DNA from: Porphyridium purpureum | Taxonomy: Eukaryota > Rhodophyta > Bangiophyceae > Porphyridiales > Porphyridiaceae | Reading direction: 5' to 3' | DNA: 64,000 nt | Assembly: GCA_008690995.1 (NCBI GenBank) | Contig: VRMN01000001.1 | Location: 4,960,001 to 5,024,000 of the forward strand | Shown: positions 18,859 to 26,901 of the stretch, in pieces | How the letters are laid out: each line of letters opens with the position of its first letter | Numbering within the stretch: position 1 is the stretch's first letter | Position numbers and translations under genes: made by a program | Notes under the pieces: model-generated | Told to the model about the DNA's origin: nothing | Databases searched by the model: none | What the model saw: the letters and a program-made list of their open reading frames with translations, nothing else

Positions 18859-21138
18859 TTAGCTCGCAGTGGCCGACGTCTGCTTGGGTGAAGCAGGCTC
18901 ATCCAAAGGTCTTTCATTCTCCGCGTCTACACGTTCTTGCGCTCCATCGATGCTGGCCTTCTTGAGAGGAGGTAGGCGCTCCCTTGGCACAGGTGATGCA
19001 GCCGCGGACCTGTCCAGCTCCTGTTCGCTGAGTTCCATCGTGTCCGGCGTACGTGCCCCGCTGCTGGTCATCGTCGGGGCCTTCCGCTTCTTGGTGCCCG
19101 GTTTCGGACCACGCGGCTTTGGATCCCCACCCAGTGACGTTCTTTTGAGCTGCAACCCATCGCGGTATTGCTTTGCGAGTTTCTTAATCAGACGCTGGAA
19201 ACCATTCTCAGACGCGTTCGGGAGCACCATGTAGTCGGCACGGATGCCGGCGTACGCAAGAGCGCAGTCATCTCCACAGTACTGCGACAACAGGCGAGTC
19301 TTGTTCGAACAGGTTGGCAATGCACACGCACGCTCCGCATGATTCTCTGTAGACCCGGGAGACCCACGAAGCAGGGAGTCCAGCCGAGCAATCAAATCTT
19401 GCGCTTGACGCGGCGCCGCGGCGAGTCGTTCTGGCGTTATAAGCTTCTCAGGCGGTGGCGGCGCTGGAGGTCGAGGAGGTAGAGCTGCAGCAGGTGAAGC
19501 CTCTCCTGCCGCGGATGTCCGTGTCGGTTCGTCCTTCGGCACATCTACTGTTAGTGGTACCAACGACGTCGAAGCCTGAGGCGCCTGGGGCTGAGGTGGA
19601 GGTTTCCCAGATGCTCTGGAAACCGGCGGAGTCGCAGCAGCGGCTGACAGTCCGGTGACCACGGGTGCGAGACCTCCATTAGAACCTGCGTTTTTCACCG
19701 AGTTGGCAACAGGGGTCGTCGCCAGCGCAGAGGCTGTCAAGACAGGCGCTATTTGGATGCTTGGCGTTGATTCCGCCAGTCCCGTCTCGGCCCCCAGTTC
19801 GGCACGAATTTGTGCGTCCCATGTGTGCAGACGCTCCTCGGCACGAGCTTCACACGCGTTGGCCAACCTGACGAGCGCCGAAGTGGGTGGATTGTAAAGC
19901 CGACAGTTATCCCAGATCTTGCGCAAGTCGCGTGCACACTCTATCGGAGAGTATGGTTTGTGCGCACGTGCTTTGATCTTCGTCTCCACGGTCCAGAGGT
20001 CCATAGGCTCCTTCACAATGTCAAGGTAGTCTGGACATCCGTCTCTTACGGGGTCCACAGGCAGCGCAAAAGCGCGCGCTTGGCTTTGCTTGCTCAGTGA
20101 CTGGACATATTTTCTCAGCCGATCCATCAATAATTTGTCCCCGCCAGGGGGTAACGGTTCCGACGGCTCGTATCGCTTGATCTCCTCTGGTGCTGGAGAT
20201 GACCAAAAGCCCAGACTCGCTCGCCTTGGTTTTTCTCCTGTCTGCGAGCCTGTTTCTGATCCAGCGCCGGGCCCAGCACCAGCAGAGGCGGGAGCATTGG
20301 CCCCTTGCGCTTGTTCCTTTTTCTGGCGATCGATGAGTGTCTTGATGAATCCGGACTTGATCAAGCACTGGTCCCCGAGATTGGCAGCCTGATCTATTAT
20401 AAATTCCTTGACGTCATTTATGTCTGCTTCTGAATATCCTCTCATGTTCTGGTAGGGATGCACCAGCAGATTGCACACCATGCGATACGTCGCCGCCTTC
20501 GAACTCATCGTAGATGCTAGAATAAATGCGCGGGCGCAGATCTCGTATCGTGTGCGCACGGCGTCAAAAGCATCCTCATACTCTTTGGCAGGTTGAATGA
20601 TCTTGTACCAAGCATGCTGCGAATGGACCCATAGTGATGACTGCTCCACACCGTACTCAATGCACCACTCACCAAGCCCTCGTACCTGGACATTCAGCCG
20701 CTGCGGCTGCGAGCCCATAGTCGTACTAGGAGGCACCAGCCAACCGCGCAATACAAAGCGCTGTTTCTCTACCAGCGTCGCGCCGTCCAACTCGAGAAAA
20801 CTTGCCAGTTTCCCGTCATCGCGAGTCAAGCTGAAAAGATCCATCTCTCGTGAAAAAGAACCCGCGTCCGCGTGGCTCTCGCTCGCAAAATTATATTCCG
20901 CGGGGATTTCCAATTCCTCTATCCAGTCGGACGTGCCCATCGCCCCGGCAGAGCCTTTCGACCCGTCCGCCTTCACGTGTATCGTAGCAGGTGCCGCCTT
21001 CTCCACCTCCTCCTCTTTCTCTGCTGATGGCATTGTCAACAGTGTAGCCTCCTCTGCCTTGGCAGGGGTGGAGTTTGGCGCAGGCTCACTCTCAACCTTC
21101 ATCCCCGAGGCGGGCTCTCGTGCCGTGCCTTCATCCAT
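18859..21138 (-). CDS. RFD-bromodomain chromatin protein with CFP1-like Cys motif
   Basis: Predicted nuclear chromatin protein of 759 residues, first ATG at 21138 (MDEGTAREPASG). After an acidic N terminus, residues about 80-265 resemble the replication-foci domain (RFD/RFTS) of DNMT1/MET1 methyltransferases: IPAEYNFASES, an FVLRGWLVPP strand, RGLGEWCIEYG, LWVHSQHAWYKIIQPAKEY, then a helical block. Residues about 335-445 are a bromodomain: PVDPVRDGCPDYLDIVKEPM, DLWTVETKI, and DNCRLYNPP with the acetyl-lysine-binding Asn. A Pro/Ala-rich linker follows. Near residue 610 CALPTCSNK...QYCGDDCALAYAGIRA resembles the Cys-rich segment of CXXC finger protein 1 (YCSDDC...R...LP). A basic KPRGPKPGTKKRKAP patch looks like an AT-hook. 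No methyltransferase domain is present. It probably reads acetylated histones; a link to DNA methylation or COMPASS is inference. Confidence 0.8.
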   Translation of the reverse strand: MDEGTAREPASGMKVESEPAPNSTPAKAEEATLLTMPSAEKEEEVEKAAPATIHVKADGSKGSAGAMGTSDWIEELEIPAEYNFASESHADAGSFSREMDLFSLTRDDGKLASFLELDGATLVEKQRFVLRGWLVPPSTTMGSQPQRLNVQVRGLGEWCIEYGVEQSSLWVHSQHAWYKIIQPAKEYEDAFDAVRTRYEICARAFILASTMSSKAATYRMVCNLLVHPYQNMRGYSEADINDVKEFIIDQAANLGDQCLIKSGFIKTLIDRQKKEQAQGANAPASAGAGPGAGSETGSQTGEKPRRASLGFWSSPAPEEIKRYEPSEPLPPGGDKLLMDRLRKYVQSLSKQSQARAFALPVDPVRDGCPDYLDIVKEPMDLWTVETKIKARAHKPYSPIECARDLRKIWDNCRLYNPPTSALVRLANACEARAEERLHTWDAQIRAELGAETGLAESTPSIQIAPVLTASALATTPVANSVKNAGSNGGLAPVVTGLSAAAATPPVSRASGKPPPQPQAPQASTSLVPLTVDVPKDEPTRTSAAGEASPAAALPPRPPAPPPPEKLITPERLAAAPRQAQDLIARLDSLLRGSPGSTENHAERACALPTCSNKTRLLSQYCGDDCALAYAGIRADYMVLPNASENGFQRLIKKLAKQYRDGLQLKRTSLGGDPKPRGPKPGTKKRKAPTMTSSGARTPDTMELSEQELDRSAAASPVPRERLPPLKKASIDGAQERVDAENERPLDEPASPKQTSATAS

Positions 21139-21794
21139 CACAAAGGACTTGGAATGCAAAAGCGGCTTCCCGCTAACTCCTCGAAGCTCTGTGCTGGTTT
21201 GGACAAGCTAGTTGGTACGAATGAATCAAAGCCTCCAAGCAATTGACGTGGGTTGGCAGCAAGTCGCCTCGAATGGGTGTATTTTAGTCGGTTGGAAATG
21301 CGACAGACCAACTGCTTCCGTCTTTTAACCTCCACGTCGCTCGTGTCGCGCTCACAGCATTTCCGCAAAGTAAGCACTCAACGACCCAAGCGAGATACAT
21401 TTCGATGAGGCTAGACAGACATCAGAGAAGCGGCATGGCGTTTTGTTCGCTCAAGATGGCATCCTTGAAAATGCGAGGTTTATCAGCAGTTCTAGAGAGC
21501 TCGCATCATATCTCGTTTAGCCTCCACCTGTTGGTCCGTCCGCCAGTAAAGTTGCATATGGCTGTCTAGTCCTGCTGTCGAGCATTGATTGAAAAGGAGC
21601 TGGGATAAAATAACACACCATTTCCCAGTTCCTAGTCCATGCACGTCTGCGACGCAGAACAGGCCATCGAAAGGGACACCAAATGGAAGGCTTGTCGAGT
21701 TTGTGAGCGCCGGTCGCAATGCCCACATTCTACCGAGAGAAGGACAGCACCAGCAGTGGGACCTGGGCAGGTCTTGACCAGCTGCTATATCTGC
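21139..21794. other. Intergenic, no supported gene
   Basis: Lies between the start of the RFD-bromodomain gene and the stop of the DnaJ-type zinc protein. Open frames are short and overlap on both strands without domains. Confidence 0.5.
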
Positions 21795-22190
21795 TTACTC
21801 TCCGCCGGTTCCACCACATACCTGACATGGAAACTTCTGGTTGCCCTTGCACACACCACAGCGTTTCGCGTAGCCATCCTTGATCACGCCCGTACCTTTG
21901 CAGTTTTTGCACGATACTGTGCCTTTTCCCTTGCACGACAAGCAGATGGGTGCCTTCGACGCGCCAATATTGCGCCCGCGTAGCTGCAGAACCACGCCTG
22001 TCGCCACGGAGACCAAGACAAGACTCAGCCCAATCGCCCGCTCGGCATCGACTTGCATGTGCAACACCGTGCGCGTGCCCCGGCCCGCCCGTCCGCGCAG
22101 CAAGCTGTGTCTGACCGCGCCATTACTGCAAATAGCAGTTCTTGAACGAGTTGGCCTGACCAAAGCGCCTTGTAAAACGAACGCCTCCAT
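21795..22190 (-). CDS. Plastid DnaJ-type zinc-finger protein (LQY1/BSD2-like)
   Basis: A 131-residue protein, first ATG at 22190. The N terminus (MEAFVLQGALVRPTRSRTAI, then Arg/Gly-rich) looks like a plastid transit peptide, followed by one hydrophobic span (AIGLSLVLVSVATGVVLQL). The C-terminal 50 residues carry four CxxC units in DnaJ zinc-finger style: CLSCKGKG, CKNCKGTG, CGVCKGNQ and CQVCGGTG. There is no J domain. This order (transit peptide, one membrane span, zinc finger) is that of LQY1, a thylakoid protein with disulfide isomerase activity in photosystem II repair; BSD2 is a soluble relative. It is divergent from the ABA4-like gene 93 bp away, which also looks plastid-targeted. Confidence 0.8.
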   Translation of the reverse strand: MEAFVLQGALVRPTRSRTAICSNGAVRHSLLRGRAGRGTRTVLHMQVDAERAIGLSLVLVSVATGVVLQLRGRNIGASKAPICLSCKGKGTVSCKNCKGTGVIKDGYAKRCGVCKGNQKFPCQVCGGTGGE

Positions 22191-22283
22191 CGTGTTCTCC
22201 CGCTCGGCCTTGACGCTTCGCACACCACTTTGTGGCCAAACGGTCGAGGCCTCGAGTCTTGTGGTGACGCAGGACGTGACAGA
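22191..22283. promoter_or_regulatory. Shared 93-bp divergent promoter of two plastid genes
   Basis: The start codons of the LQY1-like and ABA4-like genes are only 93 bp apart on opposite strands, so a bidirectional promoter is likely. No specific motif recognised. Confidence 0.45.
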
Positions 22284-22889
22284 ATGGAGATGTTTGTGAA
22301 TGCCGCCACTGCGTGTGTGGCTGTTCGGAGGCGTTGCATCAGAGCCGGATGCCGTGCGTCACGCGGGACCGCGTCGGCTTCGAAAGGCAGGACGGTGAGG
22401 ACTGCGCCCGTGGTCCAGATGGTGACTGCGGTGACTGCGACCGAGCAGATCTTCCAGTTTTGCAACACAGCGGTACTTCCGTTATGGCTGCTCATGATTT
22501 TTGCCCCGAAATGGAAGTGGACGCAAACAGTGATGGGCTCGGTGTACCCGGCGGCTCCCTTCGCGGCGTGTTACGCGCTACTGCTCGCGGTGCCGACGGG
22601 TGCGGAAGTCCCAGACGCCAGCGCAATGGCAGAGGTTCCGTTGCAGCTCTCTACCGTGTCTAAGCTGCTGGGTGCTGGAGGAAGCGTATCTGCGGCTGCC
22701 TGGGTGCACTACATCTGCTTCGATCTGCTAGCGGGGCGCTGGATTTACCTAGATGGCCAGGAAAAGAACGTGTTTACGTCGCACAGCTTGCTGGCTTGCT
22801 TCCTGGCAGGACCCATTGGCCTGTTGAGTCACCTCGCTACTCGATCGCTCACGCTCGTGATTCGAAAGGACAGACTGAAAGAGGAGTAG
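22284..22889 (+). CDS. ABA4-like plastid membrane protein (DUF4281)
   Basis: A 201-residue protein, first ATG at 22284. The first 45 residues are Arg/Ala/Ser/Thr-rich without acidic residues after Met-Glu, typical of a transit peptide. The rest matches the DUF4281/ABA4 family: an opening span (IFQFCNTAVLPLWLLMIFAP), a Pro/Ala span, WVHYICFDLLAGRWIYLDGQ (family WIHLLVVDLFAAR-like motif), then SHSLLACFLAGPIGLLSHL. Four hydrophobic spans in all. In Arabidopsis ABA4 is needed to make neoxanthin. Porphyridium-type algae are not known for neoxanthin, so the role here may be a more general carotenoid or thylakoid function shared with cyanobacterial homologues (inference). Confidence 0.85.
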   Translation: MEMFVNAATACVAVRRRCIRAGCRASRGTASASKGRTVRTAPVVQMVTAVTATEQIFQFCNTAVLPLWLLMIFAPKWKWTQTVMGSVYPAAPFAACYALLLAVPTGAEVPDASAMAEVPLQLSTVSKLLGAGGSVSAAAWVHYICFDLLAGRWIYLDGQEKNVFTSHSLLACFLAGPIGLLSHLATRSLTLVIRKDRLKEE

Positions 22890-22901
22890 AATCGCAAGGT
22901 G

Positions 22902-23816
22902 TCATGACGCTGTCTCGAGGGAGCAGTTTACGTTCCACGTCTCGAAAAACACAGGGTTAAAGCACTCAAAGATTACCGCCAGTGGTTGTTTGTTATGCCA
23001 GAAAATGTAATGGCGAGCGCACATCTCGCCACGGACAAGGGAGGAAACCGACGCCGTCCCTGTTTCATCGATTTCTGGCACACCAAAGGCATTTGCCAGC
23101 TCCTGTGAATGTATTCGGTATACACATCGCAATTCGCGATGCAGCTCGACACGTTCCACAGTCAGGCTCTTCCAGATCGGCAAGCTTCGTTCGCGCAGCA
23201 TGCGCTCGGCGTCCTGTTTCCGCCACCAGGAGCATGCGTATACTGCGGGCATAGTCCTGCCTGATTCCGGGGCACTCGACAAGAGCACTTGCCGTCGCAA
23301 GAGAGCTGACGCTGGCTGTCCACCTTCTGGCTGCAGAAGTGCGCTTACGTCCGCTTCCAGCTGCAGCTGCTGGGGCTGTTCTTGACATGGCGTTGCATTG
23401 ATTTCGGTAAAAGAGCTTTCCGACACATCAACGCTTAGTTGTGTCGGTCCTATTTCTTCCTGAGCCAAGATGGCGACTTCTGTAGGAGCGCGAGTGAGCG
23501 CTTCAAGCCCAATAGTCACAGAGCCATCTGACACGATCATGAGGCGCAAAATGGGATGCACATCCTTCAATTCACGCGCTAGTTGTGGCGTCCTTGCCTC
23601 GCTTCCCTGCAGTACCGAGACCAAGGTGTGAGATATGGGCAGAACTCGCCCAGCGACATTCTGCTTGCCCACTGTTCTCCGCGTAGCGTTGCCGTCATCG
23701 CTGCCATTCATGCACAACTCGTATCGCAGCGCTCGCACACAACGCGATGAAATGTGTGTCCCGCTGTATCCGCACTTGGGCGTCACCGACAGGCACTGGA
23801 AGTGCAGCGCCACCAT
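22902..23816 (-). CDS. Chorismate lyase family protein (DUF98/Ycf21)
   Basis: A 304-residue protein with an ATG start, convergent with the ABA4-like gene (12 bp between stops). The first 40 residues may be a targeting peptide. The C-terminal 200 residues match the cyanobacterial/plastid chorismate lyase family: LRLMIVSDGSVTIGLEAL, then VYACSWWRKQDAERMLRER, PIWKSLTVERVELHRELRCV and the late ARHYIFWHNKQPLAVIFECF-NP. These enzymes convert chorismate to 4-hydroxybenzoate and pyruvate, the first step toward plastoquinone/ubiquinone rings in cyanobacteria. A low-complexity Gln/Ala stretch of about 40 residues interrupts the middle. In several red algae this gene (ycf21) is plastid-encoded, so a nuclear copy is of interest. 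Confidence 0.8.
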   Translation of the reverse strand: MVALHFQCLSVTPKCGYSGTHISSRCVRALRYELCMNGSDDGNATRRTVGKQNVAGRVLPISHTLVSVLQGSEARTPQLARELKDVHPILRLMIVSDGSVTIGLEALTRAPTEVAILAQEEIGPTQLSVDVSESSFTEINATPCQEQPQQLQLEADVSALLQPEGGQPASALLRRQVLLSSAPESGRTMPAVYACSWWRKQDAERMLRERSLPIWKSLTVERVELHRELRCVYRIHSQELANAFGVPEIDETGTASVSSLVRGEMCARHYIFWHNKQPLAVIFECFNPVFFETWNVNCSLETAS

Positions 23817-23916
23817 GCCGACGGCCCCGCTTTGTTCGGTCTATTCACGACGTTCCTTGATCGTGAACTCTGAGATTGTTCAGTCTCGACCGTGAAAAAT
23901 TGGAGTCATCGGCGAC
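23817..23916. promoter_or_regulatory. Short divergent promoter (chorismate lyase / cytidine deaminase)
   Basis: 100 bp between divergent ATGs. No motif recognised. If the deaminase actually starts at a downstream ATG the shared region is up to 240 bp longer. Confidence 0.35.
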
Positions 23917-24636
23917 ATGTCACCACGGCAGGTGCAGGTAGAGGAGGGAACGATTTTGTTGGAACAGCCTCACTCACAATTGTGTCAAGGACGCCTACGA
24001 TCCATGGCGTTTGTTCTAGCCGATTGCGCATCGCGCGTCGACACTCATTGGCGTGGTGCCGGTGCGAGCGCGTGCGCCCGGGAAAAGAAGCTGCGCTTTG
24101 ACCGATCCGCATCGCGCCGAAGAAAGAGGTCGGCTGGTACCGGAACAGTGTGCGCTTTAATGGAGCAGTTTGAGGTCGAGTCCGTGTCTCGCACTCGCAG
24201 TAGGGTGCTGAGTGATGAAAAAGTATTGGAGCTTGCGCGATCGGCGTGTGCTGCCCTGGCACACGCCTATGCACCTTACAGTCAATTTCGTGTTGGCGCG
24301 GCATTGCTCGCGGCTGCAACAGACGATCTCGACGCACAGTTTGAGACAGTATCTGGCTGCAACGTTGAAAACGCGAGCTACGGATTATGCGTCTGTGCCG
24401 AAAGAACCGCAGTTTTCAAAGCGGTTAGTCGCGGATTGCGAACATTCACTGCCATTGCTGTGACCACCGACCTACCCGATCAATTCACCGCACCTTGCGG
24501 TGCATGCCGACAAGTTCTGAGCGAGTTTGGCGACATGGAGGTCTTCTTGGTACAGCCAAACCTCCGTACGCGCCATACATTCTTATCGGATCTCCTGCCG
24601 ATGGCGTTTGACGGCTCATTCAGGGCTGACCGGTAA
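23917..24636 (+). CDS. Cytidine deaminase
   Basis: Zinc enzyme that hydrolyses cytidine or deoxycytidine to the uridine form in pyrimidine salvage. The frame from the ATG at 23917 gives 239 residues. The conserved core begins near residue 95 (ELARSACAALAHAYAPYSQF) and includes RVGAALL, NVENASYGLCVCAERTAVFKA with the catalytic C-A-E, and PCGACRQVLSEFGDMEVF with the two other zinc Cys. Length from MEQFEVESV (24160) is 158 residues, close to the usual homotetrameric enzyme. That start is attractive unless the first 81 residues, which are Arg/Ser/Ala-rich, are a targeting peptide. The next gene starts only 24 bp after the stop. Confidence 0.9.
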   Translation: MSPRQVQVEEGTILLEQPHSQLCQGRLRSMAFVLADCASRVDTHWRGAGASACAREKKLRFDRSASRRRKRSAGTGTVCALMEQFEVESVSRTRSRVLSDEKVLELARSACAALAHAYAPYSQFRVGAALLAAATDDLDAQFETVSGCNVENASYGLCVCAERTAVFKAVSRGLRTFTAIAVTTDLPDQFTAPCGACRQVLSEFGDMEVFLVQPNLRTRHTFLSDLLPMAFDGSFRADR

Positions 24637-24660
24637 CACGCGTCTTCCGCCGAGGAAAGG

Positions 24661-26865
24661 ATGGCGCGCGGCTTTCGATTCAGTGTCTTGATCACGTTGA
24701 CAAATCCACGGCATACCTCTAAACCTAGCCCTCGACTAAACAGGCCCGCGCTCCTCCAAGCCTCCCCATTTTGTCAGAGGCGACACAAAGCTTCTGAAAG
24801 GCCGCTGTCATTACCAGTTGCCCCGACGGCAGAGTGCCGTGCAAGCGTCGAGCAAATGCCCAGTAGCACGCGGGAGAAGAGCCACAAGGCCCCGAAAGAC
24901 AGCAAAACAAAGTCGCGTCGGAAAACGGCCGCGGCATCGCCGTCGTTGGTCGGGGGCACTGCCATCCAAAATGCTGACGCAGGGTCAGATGCAGACGACC
25001 AGCGGCAGATACTTCCTTCCAGTGCCACAGTGTCCTGTGGCTCAAGCGTGCCTCAGTTTAGGCATAGGCGATGGGTGAAGATACTTGCGGGATTGGTGTG
25101 CGTCATACTGATCGGGCCCCTTCTGAGTAGTATGATTGTGCTGAACAAGAACGCCTGGATGGATCAGTTCCATTCACAAGTAGGAACAAGGTGGCTAGAG
25201 AGTGCACACGCAATATTGACCTATGCTTCTATGCTTCGGTCACCCCCCAATGACGGATTGCCACAGGACCAAGGCTCTACGTATGCCGCGTTGGACTCCA
25301 AGACTCCGGCAGAGAATGCATCTCCTTCACCTCAGGCAACGAAATCTGCCGCGACTCCAGTGGCATCGCCAGCGTCTTTTACGACTGCTCCGGATGTAGT
25401 GGCAATACCGCATGTGGCTGCGGAGCAGGTACTGCCTCCACCAGGAAGCATTGAGATCTTTGAAATCCCCATCCTGACGCAAAAGGCCGACGAACTCAAA
25501 GTCACGGTGTGCCGCGTTTTCGGTGCCGCATTGGTCGCAAGAGAGCCCATACTGTTGCCGAACGAGCTCAAAGACTCACTGCGACAAGAGCAAGAACGAT
25601 GCGGGTGGCGGAGGAAAGTTTTCCAAGATGCGAGCCGGTCCGCCATTCAGTGGAACTACTCTGACGTTCTTGATCCAACGAAGCCTCTTCCGCCCTTCAC
25701 AACGCCACAGGGAGATACGAACGCGAGCCAGCTCCATGAAGCTGCGCCTCAAGGACTGGGTGAGGGTTTAAAGACCAGTTCGTTGGATATTTTGGCGGAC
25801 GCAGAAGTCGTGAGGCATCACATGCCGCATTTCATGCAGGACTTTATCCCTGTTCTGATGTTGCTCGAGCCGCTTCTGGACGCCATGGAGGGTAGTACAG
25901 TTTCTTACAGATGCATAACGCCCACTGGCGGCGATTGTGTACGAATCCCACTGCGGCCTGCTATCTTTCTGGATGACGGAGCACGTTCCCAGGGGCCGCT
26001 CTCGTGGGTGCGACGATTCCTTCAAAATTCGCCACCGGCAGAATTCGGAGTGGCAGCAGTGTACGTCAGCAGCAGAAAGGAATTGCAAAGACCAGCTATA
26101 GGTGCTCGTTCCATACTAACTTTTCCCAGAAAGACGCTGGACGTCTTTGGGGCCATTTCGAAAAGCGGGCGGGTGTTTCGGTCGAATGGGCTCTCTGCAG
26201 AACCGCGAAAACAATGCCCAGCCATTGTACGGATAGTTAATCGACCACCTGCATTCTATCGATACAGGAAGGGCGGACGCAACCTGAACCAGACTGCAGA
26301 GTGGAATAGCACGCTTCTGGAGCTCGCTCAGCACCAGAGCATCGCTATGGAGGTTCAAGAGACATTCTTTGAAGACTTGACGTACGAAGAGCAGCTCCAT
26401 GCTATGCAAGAGACCGACTTTCTTGTGATTGGTCACGGCGCCGCAGCAACGAATGCAATTTTTGTGAGAGACAATGTTCCGGTTCTCGAAATTTTTCCGT
26501 TTCTGTACCAGCCAAACCTGTTTGAAAAGATGGTCAAGCAGGTGGGCACGGAATCGCGCTACTTCTTGATGGATGCAGAGCCAGATTTGAGGAGCGTGCG
26601 GGAGTGCTTACGAATGATGGGAACGACCGATGTGGGCATGAAAACACGGCAGCAGGATTTTGTCGCAAAATTTGCGTCTATTGCGGAAAAGTATGCGGTC
26701 AGCCCGTCACGAACTATCAATAATGATAAAGCGGTGGATTGGACCGTGGACGGATCGAGAATGTGCGTACGTTCCCAACAGCTCACGCTGCCAAACTCGC
26801 TTGTTCAGCGTATGGTGAATCTCATCCTGGACGATCCAAATATCCAACGATGTAAAAGGCAATAA
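24661..26865 (+). CDS. Type II membrane glycosyltransferase, GT61/DUF563-like
   Basis: A 734-residue protein from the ATG at 24661. A second ATG at 24856 (MPSSTREKSHKAPKD) gives a more typical short cytosolic tail and more room after the preceding stop. A single hydrophobic span (ILAGLVCVILIGPLLSSMIV, about residues 140-160) follows, then a Ser/Pro/Ala-rich stem and a large lumenal domain. The C-terminal 200 residues carry GT61/DUF563 features: VRIVNRPPAFYRY, a helix with YEEQLHAMQETDFLVIGHG-A, and VPVLEIFPFLYQ. Such enzymes transfer xylose, arabinose or GlcNAc in the Golgi or ER (plant xylan xylosyltransferases, animal EOGT). A role in making the algal exopolysaccharide or N-glycans is inference. 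Confidence 0.8.
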   Translation: MARGFRFSVLITLTNPRHTSKPSPRLNRPALLQASPFCQRRHKASERPLSLPVAPTAECRASVEQMPSSTREKSHKAPKDSKTKSRRKTAAASPSLVGGTAIQNADAGSDADDQRQILPSSATVSCGSSVPQFRHRRWVKILAGLVCVILIGPLLSSMIVLNKNAWMDQFHSQVGTRWLESAHAILTYASMLRSPPNDGLPQDQGSTYAALDSKTPAENASPSPQATKSAATPVASPASFTTAPDVVAIPHVAAEQVLPPPGSIEIFEIPILTQKADELKVTVCRVFGAALVAREPILLPNELKDSLRQEQERCGWRRKVFQDASRSAIQWNYSDVLDPTKPLPPFTTPQGDTNASQLHEAAPQGLGEGLKTSSLDILADAEVVRHHMPHFMQDFIPVLMLLEPLLDAMEGSTVSYRCITPTGGDCVRIPLRPAIFLDDGARSQGPLSWVRRFLQNSPPAEFGVAAVYVSSRKELQRPAIGARSILTFPRKTLDVFGAISKSGRVFRSNGLSAEPRKQCPAIVRIVNRPPAFYRYRKGGRNLNQTAEWNSTLLELAQHQSIAMEVQETFFEDLTYEEQLHAMQETDFLVIGHGAAATNAIFVRDNVPVLEIFPFLYQPNLFEKMVKQVGTESRYFLMDAEPDLRSVRECLRMMGTTDVGMKTRQQDFVAKFASIAEKYAVSPSRTINNDKAVDWTVDGSRMCVRSQQLTLPNSLVQRMVNLILDDPNIQRCKRQ

Positions 26866-26901
26866 GGGAAAGACAGATTGTCTGTCCGGAAGCGGTTCTG
26901 A

